NCBI GenBank assembly: GCA_026770585.1
Contig: MU646509.1
Location: forward strand, 516,153-531,229
Direction: 5' to 3'
Length of the DNA stretch: 15,077 nt
Source: Baffinella frigidus
Taxonomy: Eukaryota; Cryptophyceae; Cryptomonadales; Baffinellaceae
The notes under the pieces are model-generated. The model was given only the letters and a program-made list of their open reading frames with translations, did no database searches and was not told where the DNA came from. Position numbers and translations under genes: made by a program. This document shows positions 6,405 through 12,935 of the stretch, one piece after another. Positions within the stretch are counted from its first letter, which is position 1; each line of letters opens with the position of its first letter.

Positions 6405-6533
6405 GATATTGATAATTTTCTGCCAAAACAACCAGCGTCAGCGCCACACATGCTCGACGCATTGTGCCACTACTGTACCCTGTGTCGGCCGCTCATACGA
6501 GCATTTTCCGGATGGATTCTAACTCCACCTCCT
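6405..6533 (-). repeat. Short dispersed repeat, minus orientation
   Basis: The reverse complement of the unit GTGGAGTTAGAATCCATCC ... GAGCGGCCGACAC ... GGCAATAAAT, present also at 1395-1530, 5836-5975 and 7146-7285. Four copies in one window, with no coding family recognised. The ends hint at a short retro- or DNA element, but no target duplication was found. Confidence 0.7.
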
Positions 6534-6590
6534 TCTCGAACGAAACGTCACGTCGAACGAAACTTCAAAGGGCCACACACTCCCTCCAAC

Positions 6591-6726
6591 CCTCCCGGTT
6601 GGACCAAATCATCGATTTCAGACTGGAGATTTACCCTTGCAGAGACCCCAGATCCGGGGTGTCTGCAAGGGTAAATCAAGGGTAAATCTACAATCTACAA
6701 TCGACGATTTGGTCCAATCGTGAGGG
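6591..6726. mobile_element. Inverted-repeat element with GGACCAAATC arms
   Basis: CGGTTGGACCAAATCATCGATT at the left mirrors AATCGACGATTTGGTCCAATCG at the right. Inside, 6629-6676 is a hairpin of GATTTACCCTTGCAGA with its inverse. A related element lies at 8990-9101, and both are followed by GTGAGGGYTGGTGG. Confidence 0.7.
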
Positions 6727-6765
6727 CTGGTGGTCAGCCAGCGCCTTTTGCTTTCCCATCCATCA

Positions 6766-6860
6766 GGAGGTTGACGCCCCTTGTGAGCTATGAGCTAACC
6801 TCAGGTTATGAGCTATGCGCTAACCGCCGTTGCTCCTGGACCTGACCCACCGCTCCGTGG
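6766..6860 (+). pseudogene. Decayed copy of gene A exon 3
   Basis: After CCCATCCATCAG, GAGGTTGACGCCCC corresponds to GTGGTGGAGGCCCC at 7506. After 43 inserted bases (6781-6823, containing a repeated ATGAGCTA motif), CCGCCGTTGCTCCTGGACCTGACC corresponds to CCACCGCTGCTCCCGGAGCTGACC. The deduced residues APPPLLLDLT match APPPLLPELT. The insert breaks the exon. Confidence 0.6.
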
Positions 6861-7090
6861 CTTGGAGAGCACTGGAGAGCTCAATGCGATCCGAAAGCAA
6901 AAATGCTTTCTCTGCGGATCCTTTCTACGGAAGGGCGTGTCGTTGGGCCATGTTGGGAGAAATTAAAACCTAGAGGACCTAACCAGACATGCTTGGATTG
7001 CACTGGCGACTCCCAACGAACCGTCCCTTCAAAACACACAATCTTGCGTTCAATTGTTTTTCAGAAAGCTCAACCGATCGATAATTATTG
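6861..7090 (+). repeat. Dispersed repeat containing GATCCGAAAGCA and TGTTGGGAGA
   Basis: GCGATCCGAAAGCAAAAATG, then CTTTCTACGGAAG, CCATGTTGGGAGAAAT and AACCTAGAGGACCTAA, recur in the same order at 9182-9270 and inverted at about 7614-7695. The deduced peptide SGVSLCWEIEEPKGPK of the other copies is partly kept. It may be a remnant of a copied gene segment; no function assigned. Confidence 0.55.
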
Positions 7091-7145
7091 AAGCGACTTT
7101 TGCTTTCCCATCGACTCAACAAGAGGTTTTGCGTGCATCAGGTTG

Positions 7146-7285
7146 TAGGAGATGGAGTTAGAATCCATCCGGAAAATGCTCGAATGAGCGGCCGACACGG
7201 GGTACAGCAATGGCACAATGCGTCGAGCATGTGCGACACTGACGCTGACTCTTTGGCAATAAATCATCAATCTCTCTCTCCTCAC
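7146..7285 (+). repeat. Short dispersed repeat, plus orientation
   Basis: Fourth copy of the GTTAGAATCCATCC ... GGCAATAAAT unit. It ends in ATCATCAATCTCTCTCTCC, a pyrimidine-rich tail similar to the one preceding gene A exon 1 (TTACCAATCTCTCCCAG), so such tails may supply acceptor tracts. Confidence 0.7.
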
Positions 7286-7348
7286 CGCCGCCGTCGCGTG
7301 GACCCTTCCTCTCTCACCTTCATAGACATCCTTCCTCTCTAAGCAATC

Positions 7349-7489
7349 TCATCCGGACGAGTATTTATGATAAATACGCACTGGCAACGAAGTTTACTAC
7401 ACAAATGCTTTAATAATGACTAGTATGATCCATTTGTGTAGTAAATTTCGTCACCGGTGCGTATTTATCATAAATACTCGCCGCGATTA
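7349..7489. mobile_element. Palindromic 140-bp MITE, AATC target, before gene A exon 3
   Basis: The ends are TCATCCGGACGAG / CTCGCCGCGATTA, flanked by AATC (7345-7348 and 7490-7493). The core is CAACGAAGTTTACTACACAA...TTGTGTAGTAAATTTCGTC. The arms carry the palindrome GTATTTATGATAAATAC. The right target copy lies 12 bp upstream of the exon 3 junction (ATCTCTCTGCATCAG|GTGG). Confidence 0.9.
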
Positions 7490-7505
7490 AATCTCTCTGC
7501 ATCAG

Positions 7506-7616
7506 GTGGTGGAGGCCCCGCCACCGCTGCTCCCGGAGCTGACCGTCCGCGGCCGGACGTACCTCGAGCGGGAACCCGCCTATCCGATCCAACTCGCCAC
7601 AGGCTTCCCGTACTGA
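7506..7616 (+). CDS. Gene A, probable last exon (36 codons plus TGA), product unknown
   Basis: It follows TCTCTCTGCATCAG (pyrimidine tract and acceptor). It begins VVEAPPPLLPELTVRG and ends with YPIQLATGFPY then TGA. The frame matches phase 0 from exon 2 (VSLE-VVEA). The C-terminal twelve codons are duplicated at 7782-7817 and 8011-8046, each ending in an in-frame stop (TGA, TAG), which supports this as the real C-terminus. No family is recognised. Confidence 0.55.
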   Translation: MVEAPPPLLPELTVRGRTYLEREPAYPIQLATGFPY

Positions 7617-7695
7617 TCCATTAGGTCCTTGAGGTTCTTTTACCTCCCACCATAGGCGGACACCGGAACTTGTTCTGCAGAAAAGCCATGCTTCA
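7614..7695 (-). repeat. Inverted copy of the 9182-9276 repeat
   Basis: CCTTGAGGTTCTTTTACCTCCCACCATAG and GACACCGGAACTTGTTCTG are the reverse complement of the block at 9200-9276. On the minus strand it encodes TSSGVRLWWEVKEP against TSSGVSLCWEIEEP on the plus strand there, so amino acids are kept better than chance. Confidence 0.6.
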
Positions 7696-7852
7696 TAGAC
7701 ACCGGAAAGCACCCCCGACGTGGGGATACATGCTGGCCGTGTCTGAGTGCACGCGAGTTTTCTCGCCGGCCTGCCTACATGTATCCGATCCAACTCGCCA
7801 CAGGCTTCCCATACTGAGACACCGTCACGCACTCCCAACGTGGGAATACATA

Positions 7853-7969
7853 CAGGGGTACCTCGCTCATAAGAAACTGCCCCCCCCCCAGGACCACCAT
7901 AGGGCCCCAGGCATAGTCCTACTGTAGGGTCCTAGGTGGGGGCGGTTTCTTATGAGCGAGGTACCCCTG
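7853..7969. mobile_element. TA-target MITE (CAGGGGTACC family)
   Basis: Complete inverted ends, with TA at 7851-7852 and 7970-7971. The paralogous unit at 7690-7817 reads GGGATACATGCTGGCCGTG where this unit reads GGAATACATA-element-TACTGGCCGTG. This directly shows the insertion and a TA duplication. Confidence 0.9.
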
Positions 7970-8062
7970 TACTGGCCGTGTCTGAGTGCGTGTTTTCTCG
8001 CCGGCCGGCCTATCCGATCCAGCTCGCCACGGGGTTCCCGTGCTAGAGAGCGAAGTTGATTA

Positions 8063-8168
8063 CAGGGGTACCTTGCTCATAAGAAACCGCCTTCCCCTAG
8101 GACCCTACAGTAGGCCTATGCCTAGGGTCCTAGGGGGGGGGCGGATTCTTATGAGCGAGGCACCCCTG
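8063..8168. mobile_element. TA-target MITE (CAGGGGTACC family)
   Basis: The ends are CAGGGGTACCTTGCTCATAAG and CTTATGAGCGAGGCACCCCTG, flanked by TA at 8061-8062 and 8169-8170. The C tract is shorter (CCGCCTTCCCC) than in the other copies, making the element 106 bp. Confidence 0.85.
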
Positions 8169-8376
8169 TAGATACCCGTGATGTCACGAACTCTGAAGCG
8201 TTGCAGAGCGCACTGAGACACCTTCGAGCGCTGATTCCAACGTGGGGGTGGATGGTGGCCGTGTCTGTTGTGGTCTGAGTAAACGTGTGCTCCCCCCATC
8301 GAATGGGAACCTTCCTATCCGAGTTGGGGAGTAAATTAAAGAAAAACAAGAGAATCCGTGGCACGCGGGGCTTGCA

Positions 8377-8494
8377 CAGGGGTACCTCGCTCATAAAAAA
8401 CCGCCCCCCCCCCTAGGACCACCATAGGGCCCTCGGCATAGGCCTACTGTAGGGTCCTAAGGGGAGGCAGTTTCTTATGAGCGAGGTACCCCTG
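8377..8494. mobile_element. TA-target MITE (CAGGGGTACC family)
   Basis: The left flank is CA, probably a mutated TA; the right flank is TA at 8495-8496. The right flank forms an ATG (TATGGCACTG) opening a short frame, see 8496-8585. Confidence 0.85.
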
Positions 8495-8495
8495 T

Positions 8496-8585
8496 ATGGC
8501 ACTGACGCGCCCGGTGGAGCGCCTCAAGTTCCTGTACCTACACAGGGATTTCTTGAATCACCCGGAAGTGGCTGCATGTACATGT
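8496..8585 (+). CDS. Possible exon or exon fragment, product unknown
   Basis: A GC-rich open stretch begins ATGGCACTGACGCGCCC and reads MALTRPVERLKFLYLHRDFL before a weaker tail and stop. The ATG is formed from the target site of the preceding MITE, so the true 5' border may be an acceptor or may have been cut by the insertion. Composition and residues look protein-like, but there is no homology I can name. Confidence 0.25.
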
Positions 8586-8596
8586 AATTCATAGGC

Positions 8597-8680
8597 CTTA
8601 CGGTATAAAATACCGTAGGGACATGTGGGAGTTCCTACGGATAAGGTAACGCATTTTCGGTGGCTAAGCCACCGAAAATC
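8597..8680. repeat. Two small hairpins
   Basis: CCTTACGGTATAAAATACCGTAGGG forms an 8-9 bp stem. About 25 bp on, ATTTTCGGTGGCTTAGCC-type symmetry is seen as GCATTTTCGGTGGCTAAGCC followed by ACCGAAAATCC (8652-8681). The CCTACGG theme matches the hairpin element at 5150-5280. Confidence 0.55.
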
Positions 8681-8681
8681 C

Positions 8682-8989
8682 CTTCGTAGCCCGCTGTGTG
8701 GTCTTTTCGCTCAAGCTGAAAAAAAGCAGAGAGAGGTCATGTGCATTTCATACAAGCTCGTTCGCGCTAAATCATACACACTCGTTCATTTTTGTACCAG
8801 AATTGACTGAGGAAAAAGGTCAGGGCTAGACCCTTTCTACGTTCTGCGATTATTTATTATGTTACACCAAAATCGGGTCGGGGTCCCCGAAAATATTTTG
8901 ACAAGAGCGGGGACGGCGCGCGAGCCCCCCCCCCTCACTCAGATGCACCAGACACGGCGCAAGGTGGGGAAGGGGAGCGTCGTTCCCAC
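8682..8989. other. Stretch without a supported gene
   Basis: No exon borders, RNA or complete element recognised. ACACACTCGTTC (about 8775) is shared with 3990. A C9 tract follows GGCGCGCGAG at about 8915. A frame starting at 8943 (MHQTRRKVGKGS) has no support beyond being open. Confidence 0.4.
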
Positions 8990-9101
8990 GGACCCATCAA
9001 CCATCACGGGAGGACCAAATCCATTGATCTCGACCTGTTCCCAAAAGTTGATTATGTACCAAGATTTTGTCGATTTGGTCTTTCCGTGAGGGTTGGTGGA
9101 C
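8990..9101. mobile_element. Inverted-repeat element, GGACCAAATC arms, second copy
   Basis: CCATCACGGGAGGACCAAATC at the left mirrors GATTTGGTCTTTCCGTGAGGG at the right. The element at 6591-6726 has related arms and the same downstream sequence, so a larger block was probably duplicated. Confidence 0.65.
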
Positions 9102-9181
9102 GGAGAGGCGGTCGAGGAGCGCGGGTGGTTCCTGGTGGGTCGTGGGAGGGAGATCGCAATCCTCTGTACAGGGGGGCTTGA

Positions 9182-9290
9182 TGTGATCCGAAAGGAAGCA
9201 TGGCCTTTCTACAGAACAAGTTCCGGTGTCAGCCTATGTTGGGAGATCGAAGAACCTAAAGGACCTAAAAGATCTCAGGCCCCACACTTG
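9182..9290 (+). repeat. Dispersed repeat with conserved SGVSLCWEIEEPKGPK frame
   Basis: It matches 6885-6990 in order and 7614-7695 in inverse. The frame on this strand encodes FYRTSSGVSLCWEIEEPKGP. It is within an open frame from 9093, but without a start, family or splice logic, so I list it as a repeat rather than a gene. Confidence 0.5.
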
Positions 9291-9348
9291 GTGTTCCGTG
9301 CAGCACGTCTTGTTATTTTCTCCGTGGGAAATGGAAATGCCCGCACCT

Positions 9349-9731
9349 TCACACTTGCTCCAGAACCATTCGCACCACCCCCTCCTCAAGCTCCTGCACC
9401 CGCGACCCCGCCCCTAGCCGCGCCTGCTGCCCCATGGCAAACGCCACGCACTTGGCCCTGCGCACAGCCTCTGCCTTGAGCATCGCTGCGATGCGAGGGT
9501 GCGATTCCGCGGTCGCAACCTCCTCCGGAGTCCATCCACCTTTATCCCTTGGCCGTAATCAAGGAGGAGGCGAAATACCGTTTCATCTTTACCATAAAGT
9601 AGAGATAGATGTAGCGGTGTCGAGTTGAACGGTCCTCCTCTCTCATGGACGTCTGCGCCGTCCGCGAGTAACTGCGCCTCTTCCGTCCGTCCGTTACGCG
9701 CCGCCTCCCAAAGCCCGCGGGGCGTTAGCAT
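9349..9731 (-). pseudogene. Ankyrin-repeat protein gene with a frame break
   Basis: Starting from ATG at 9731, the frame reads MLTPRGLWEAARNGRTEE, then LLADGADVHERGG, STPLHLSLLYGKDE and LLLDYG, which are ankyrin-repeat signatures (TPLH, GADV, LLL). At about 9545-9560 the frame is lost, and the next frame continues DKGGWTPEEVATAESHPR, ending RMVLEQV then TGA at 9349-9351. The break falls where a repeat would read GADVNAKDKDG, a few residues short, which suggests a small deletion. Total coding length is about 125 codons, a short ankyrin protein; such proteins bind other proteins. A sequencing error is also possible. No intron is visible. Confidence 0.7.
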
Positions 9732-9812
9732 ATAAAGTTCAAACTGGTCAAAACACCTGAAATTTGATGGTCAAAACGCAGGAATTTGATGGTCAAATAT
9801 ATAATAATAAAG

Positions 9813-9852
9813 GGTTGTTTTCCGATCGTTTCTATTCGATCGGAAAACAACC
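9813..9852. repeat. Strong hairpin, 16-bp stem
   Basis: GGTTGTTTTCCGATCG, an 8-nt loop TTTCTATT, then CGATCGGAAAACAACC, a perfect 16-bp stem followed by TTTTTA. The TTTTCCGAT motif also forms the inverted repeat 9856-10035. It could be a terminator-like stem, but transposon origin is likelier here. Confidence 0.75.
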
Positions 9853-9855
9853 TTT

Positions 9856-10035
9856 TTATTTTCCGATGTCTTTTGCATGTGTCTTTCTATTATTTTTGTA
9901 CGGCAAAGCCCCCCGATTTCGGGCGACTCCCCGTACAAATCCCTTAAAAACGGGACCCGCCATCAAAAGTCAATCGTTTCCTTAAGAGACGATTCGGCCG
10001 CGGTAAAATCACTTGTAAAAGACATCGGAAAATAA
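9856..10035. mobile_element. Possible MITE with 19-bp perfect inverted ends
   Basis: TTATTTTCCGATGTCTTTT (9856-9874) is exactly mirrored by AAAAGACATCGGAAAATAA (10017-10035). Inside are the stems TTGTACGG/CCGTACAA (9896-9938) and CGTTTCCTTAAGAGACG. No target duplication is evident. Confidence 0.55.
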
Positions 10036-10144
10036 TCCATTTTATTACGATCTCGCGGGAACCTGGCGAACTTCAGAACTTGAGACAAGGACGCAGGACC
10101 AGACGGGAAGACGGCGCCGGAGCCCCAGGTCGCCTACATCCGAC

Positions 10145-10276
10145 ATGGAAGTTCTGTCTTGCGAACAACAGGACGGGATATGGGTCCTGGTGCTGCGAGT
10201 GAAGGAAGAGCTGCTCGAACTTAGAGAACGTGCTGCACAGATGAATCGGTTTGGGGGTGGGGGCGCAGTGAGCTAG
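10145..10276 (+). CDS. Possible exon, 43 codons, product unknown
   Basis: An ATG opens MEVLSCEQQDGIWVLVLR, then the helix-like KEELLELRERAAQMNRF and a glycine run, with TAG at 10274. The charged heptad-like stretch looks protein-like, but there is no family and no clear splice border. It could be an upstream piece of the gene at 10304, or chance. Confidence 0.25.
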   Translation: MEVLSCEQQDGIWVLVLRVKEELLELRERAAQMNRFGGGGAVS

Positions 10277-10303
10277 AGCTAGAGGGAGGATGTATAGCGA
10301 TGA

Positions 10304-10879
10304 TGGAGCACAGAGACCATCCCTACCCCACCTCCAGCCCATCCGGCCCATCTCAGAGCGAATAGCGAATCTGCCCCTGCCTGTGCGACTGATTTGCCAA
10401 GAAAGCACCAGAGAGGCCCTGACTGTCGTCCTGACGACCTGTCCCGGACCACGAGAGCCGAAATCGCTAACGACGCCATTCGACCCCCAGATTCGGCCGT
10501 CTCGCCATTCGCTGTCTTCGAGGCTGAACGCGCAGACATGGATGACTGCGCGGAGGAGTGGCGAAGCCAGATGCACAGTTTCCTCCTTTCGGAGGGCAAA
10601 CAGATGATGCTCTCACAACTGGCGGCATCCGTGCCACGAGGAGGGTGTCTTGAGAGGGTGAAAAAGGTGGTCGATGAAGACCGGCTTTCGCGCTTCACTC
10701 TCGAGTTGGTGGGCGCAACCACCTGGTGGATCGAAGCTGCTTCCGGAGCAGCTGATCCGGAGGAGCAGTGGCGCAGAAACATCCACAGCTTCCTCCTCCA
10801 GTCGGAGGGCGCACATCAGCTCATGCATGTTGCGAAATACGTGGTGCGACCGCCTGGATGCACTGAGAAGATGCGCAAG
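10304..10879 (+). CDS. Gene B exon 1: tandem-domain protein, possible winged-helix-like fold
   Basis: The frame is open from 10304; an internal ATG at 10538 begins MDDCAEEWRSQMHSFLL. It holds one whole unit (about 10553-10765): helix MHSFLLSEGKQMMLSQLA, then VPRGGCLERVKKVVDED, RLSRFTLE and the distinctive GATTWW. A second unit starts EEQWRRNIHSFLLQSEG and reaches RPPGCTEKMRK, where the exon ends AAG|GTTGGT. The pattern (helix, PPG turn, basic helix, RF strand) resembles small winged-helix domains such as OST-HTH/LOTUS, but this is a guess from the pattern. The 5' part of the frame is low-complexity and its start is uncertain. Confidence 0.6.
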
Positions 10880-11070
10880 GTTGGTGCCCAGAAGATGCTC
10901 CATTTAAGTGTTGTTTTCACGAAGAGAACACCGAGTTTGTTGGCCCAGGGCCACACGGTAGCAAAAGTTGACAGGTTAACTTCGCACGAAAAAAGAATGG
11001 TGCCTGGAAGGCACCTCAGGTTGCCGAGGCTCGAGTTGGCAAAATAGAATTTAGCCAACACTCGCACGAA

Positions 11071-11116
11071 GAAATGCGTGGTGCGACCGCCTGGATGCTC
11101 TGAGAAGATGCTCAAG
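11071..11116 (+). pseudogene. Duplicate of the 3' end of gene B exon 1
   Basis: GTGGTGCGACCGCCTGGATGC, with one change after it, then GAGAAGATGCTCAAG|GTTAGTG, copies 10842-10879 plus the donor. Similarity continues into the intron (GTGCCC...GCATTTAA-like). An upstream exon end repeated in the intron could give an alternative donor, with GTTAGT a better donor than GTTGGT. Confidence 0.6.
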
Positions 11117-11124
11117 GTTAGTGC

Positions 11125-11395
11125 CCGGGCCATGCAATTTAAACCGCCTTTTATTCTATATCACGCTCTTCGGGAACCTGAATAGATTTAATTTAGGGAA
11201 TGTCCTTCTAAACGAAGATTTGTACCAAGAACTTTTAGGGCTTTAAAATATTAGTACTTTCAGGGCTTTAAAATGTCTGGATTTGTACCAGAAATCGTTT
11301 AGATGGACACTTCCCGAAATTAAATCTATTTGGTGGTGGGACTAAAGCTTAGTGCACGGGCCATGCAATTTCAACCGCCTTTTATGCTATCTCAA
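11125..11395 (+). repeat. Direct repeats GGGCCATGCAATTT flanking a palindromic element
   Basis: GGGCCATGCAATTTAAACCG and CCTTTTATTCTAT (11128-11159) recur as GGGCCATGCAATTTCAACCG and CCTTTTATGCTAT (11359-11391), on either side of the inverted-repeat element at 11181-11330. Either the flanking region was duplicated or a larger element has these as long direct repeats. Confidence 0.7.
11181..11330. mobile_element. Inverted-repeat element, AATAGATTTAATTT ends
   Basis: AATAGATTTAATTTAGGGAA at the left mirrors TTCCCGAAATTAAATCTATT at the right, with further pairing (CTAAACGA / TCGTTTAG, TTGTACCA / TGGTACAA). CAGGGCTTTAAAAT is repeated near the centre. It lies in the gene B intron. Confidence 0.75.
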
Positions 11396-11541
11396 GGGTG
11401 GATTTCCTCCGATTTTGCTATCTTAGCTTCGACATAGCTTTAACGTAGCACACAATCCACGCCACGGTCGCATAAAACCTGTTGACGTTTTTTTAAAAAA
11501 AACCATTTTAAAAAAACTATTGAATGGCCTCGTCCATGAAG

Positions 11542-11708
11542 GTGGTGGAGGACGACATGCTCTCGCGCTTCAATCTCGAGCAGCGGGGCGCGACCACCTG
11601 GTGGGTCGCCGCCAGAGCTTTCGCCGGGAATGCTGCCATGGAGGATGGGGGGGGGCAATGGGAGGACGACTTTGCCGAGGAGTCCCACGGGTACGCCCCC
11701 GCCAGATC
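11542..11708 (+). CDS. Gene B exon 2: rest of the second tandem domain
   Basis: After CGTCCATGAAG, the frame reads VVEDDMLSRFNLEQRGATTWW, which continues the domain interrupted at 10879 exactly where the first domain reads KK-VVDEDRLSRF without intron. It then reads VAARAFAGN and ends PARS at the MITE target GATC. An ATG at 11524 in the same frame gives an alternative start. The 3' end is uncertain; after the MITE a stop follows within a few codons in this frame. Confidence 0.6.
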
Positions 11709-11863
11709 TCATCCGGACGAGTATTCGACTTGCGATTCGGCAACGAAATTGCGATTCGGCAACGAAATTTACTACTCAGGTATGTTACGATTACTTGTAT
11801 GCACCAATTGTGTAGTAATTTTCGTTGCCAGATCGTTTTCAACTTGAATACTCGGCGGGATTA
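11709..11863. mobile_element. Palindromic 140-bp MITE, GATC target, internal 19-bp duplication
   Basis: The ends are TCATCCGGACGAGTATTC / GAATACTCGGCGGGATTA, flanked by GATC (11705-11708 and 11864-11867). The left inner arm carries GCGATTCGGCAACGAAATT twice (11732-11750, 11751-11769), which explains the 155-bp length. The core is CAACGAAATTTACTAC...TGTAGTAATTTTCGTTGCC. It sits at the end of the gene B coding stretch. Confidence 0.9.
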
Positions 11864-12165
11864 GATCACCATGGCGATAGGTGGCTGGACGAAATGGGCG
11901 GGTGCTTCCCCGCCCTCCCTCCCGTGCTTGTCGGTGTGCGGGGAGGCAATCCGTGGCGTGACGATCTCATAGGGAAAAGGTTTTAATTTAAAACCATTGG
12001 ATTCAATGAAAATTACTACACGAATGCTTTAATATTACTAGTAAAACTCATTGTGTGTAGTAAATTTCATTGCCAGAGAGGTTTAAAATAAAACCGTTTC
12101 CCTATGAGATCCGTCCCATGCACTCGACGTCGATTGGCCGTGCGGGCACCGCCAGCCACCAGAAG
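11864..12165 (+). other. Open stretch split by a MITE, coding status unclear
   Basis: From ATG at 11871 the frame MAIGGWTKWAGASPPSL runs to the MITE target (11963). If the MITE at 11967-12107 is left out, the frame continues RPMHSTSIGRAGTASHQK to a stop. The MITE edges here (ATC|TCATAGG) do not offer GT...AG, so simple removal by splicing is not supported. No family recognised. Confidence 0.35.
11967..12107. mobile_element. Palindromic 140-bp MITE, GATC target
   Basis: The ends are TCATAGGGAAAAGG / CCGTTTCCCTATGA, flanked by GATC (11963-11966 and 12108-12111). The core is CAATGAAAATTACTACACGA...GTGTGTAGTAAATTTCATTG. The left arm contains the palindrome GGTTTTAATTTAAAACC. Confidence 0.9.
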
Positions 12166-12183
12166 TGAACCAAACCGAACGAC

Positions 12184-12244
12184 CGCAAAAGTTGATTTCC
12201 CCTGCTGACTAAAGGCCCAACCTTAGTCTGCAGGGGCTTTTACC
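12184..12244. repeat. Imperfect inverted repeat upstream of gene C
   Basis: GCAAAAGTTGATTTCCCCTG and CTGACTAAAGG pair with CCTTAGTCTGCAGGGG and CTTTT. The stretch CTTAGTCTGCAG or TTTTACCACAG could provide the acceptor of gene C's first recognised exon. Confidence 0.5.
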
Positions 12245-12248
12245 ACAG

Positions 12249-12565
12249 GCCGCATCACCCTGATTTGGTTCTCTTCTGTTGGCTCGTGGCACCCTCACGT
12301 GTTGGTGCTGGGCGGCAGGGAGCCGGAACAAACGTGCGTCATGGTACCATTCAGGCCGCGGGGCGAGTCGCCATCTGTGGGCGCTCCCGGGGCCGGGCGC
12401 TTGGAGCGCTTGGAGCGAGAGCACGTCATCGCCGCGCTGGACCGGGTGGACGCGGACACGCGCGGGGGGCAGAGCGTGGGCGCCGCGCAGACGACGTTCT
12501 TGCAGGCGCTGCTGCAGCGCTCCGGAGAGCTGGCGGGGGATTTCGCCGCGGGGGATGTGCATAGG
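12249..12565 (+). CDS. Gene C, first recognised exon, product unknown
   Basis: The GC-rich open frame is most convincing from ATG 12341 onward (MVPFRPRGESPSVGAPG), then LERLEREHVIAALDRVD, AAQTTFLQALLQRSGEL and AAGDVHR at the exon end AGG|GTACTC. Predicted helical and rich in Leu/Arg/Glu. The 5' border is uncertain: an acceptor TACCACAG|GC at 12248 keeps the frame open, but the first 30 codons look less coding-like. Phase 0 leads into exon C2 (HR-VASK). No family recognised. Confidence 0.55.
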
Positions 12566-12723
12566 GTACTCACGGTCTCGACCCCAAGCCCTAAACGCTA
12601 AACCCTGAGATGGTTGTGAGCCTCAACCCTCAACCCCCAAACCTAAAGCATAAACCCGGGACCCGGAACCCCACGTAGTTTAAACCCCTGCGCTCTGAGC
12701 CTGAAATCCTGAACCGTAAACAG
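12566..12723 (+). repeat. Gene C intron made of degenerate telomere-like repeat
   Basis: Between donor GTACTC and acceptor CCGTAAACAG lie diverged CCCTAAA-type units (AAGCCCTAAACGCTAAACC, CTCAACCCTCAACCC, AAACCTAAAGCATAAACCC). It is 158 nt long. It resembles the two cleaner telomere-repeat introns downstream. Confidence 0.6.
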
Positions 12724-12792
12724 GTTGCGAGCAAGTGCGGGGTTGTGGCGTGCGCTGCGGCCAAGGGCCTCCTCCTAGCGCGCATCGGAGAG
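12724..12792 (+). CDS. Gene C exon C2 (23 codons)
   Basis: Bordered by TAAACAG and GAGAG|GTC. It reads VASKCGVVACAAAKG then LLLARIGE, a small hydrophobic helix-like segment. A second copy of this exon, split by an insertion, lies at 13253-13490, keeping LLLARIGE. Phase 0 at both ends joins HR-VASK and IGE-VLGD. Its donor is the target site of the MITE at 12796. Confidence 0.6.
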
Positions 12793-12795
12793 GTC

Positions 12796-12935
12796 TTATC
12801 CGGGGAAACCTATTTTTCTTTCATTTGATGGCAACGAAAATTACTACACAATTCGTTCTTGTTAGTAATATTAAAGCATTTGTGTAGTAATTTTCGTTGC
12901 CATCAAATGAAAGGAAAATAGGTTTCCCCGGATAA
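12796..12935. mobile_element. Palindromic 140-bp MITE, GGTC target, introner-like
   Basis: The ends are TTATCCGGGGAAACC / GGTTTCCCCGGATAA, with arms of about 40 bp that are almost perfect. The core is CAACGAAAATTACTACACAA...TGTGTAGTAATTTTCGTTG. The target GGTC is duplicated at 12792-12795 and 12936-12939. Interval 12793-12936 (144 nt) starts GT and ends AG. Removing it leaves GAGAG|GTCCGTG, open for about 37 codons up to the next MITE. The element may have made an intron or only have doubled an existing donor. Confidence 0.9.

Larger units (their letters stand above)
7690..8330 (+). repeat. Diverged tandem repeat of the gene A 3' end, split by two MITEs
   Basis: Three units share GACACC, CAACGTGGG, TACA, TGGCCGTGTCTGAGTG, TTTTCTCGCCGGCC and TATCCGATCCARCTCGCCAC. 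Unit 1 is 7690-7817, unit 2 is 7813-8046 with a MITE at 7853-7969, and unit 3 is about 8205-8330. Unit 1 gives the uninterrupted form of the site that holds the MITE in unit 2. Confidence 0.75.

Noticed and set aside
7410-7838. 142-residue minus-strand ORF
   Set aside because: It runs through a MITE, an exon on the other strand and an inverted dispersed repeat. Only the SGVRLWWEV piece is conserved, as part of the repeat.
10073-10782. Two 167-residue minus-strand ORFs
   Set aside because: They are shadows of gene B, whose plus-strand frame contains a clear tandem domain duplication; the minus frames show no repeats or motifs at matching places.
11967-12107. This MITE as a spliced intron
   Set aside because: Its target is GATC, so no GT/AG pair falls at the element borders, unlike the GGTC and GGTG copies.
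12209-12573. Minus-strand ORFs over the first gene C exon
   Set aside because: GC-rich antisense of the plus-strand frame, which alone connects to the downstream exons in phase.
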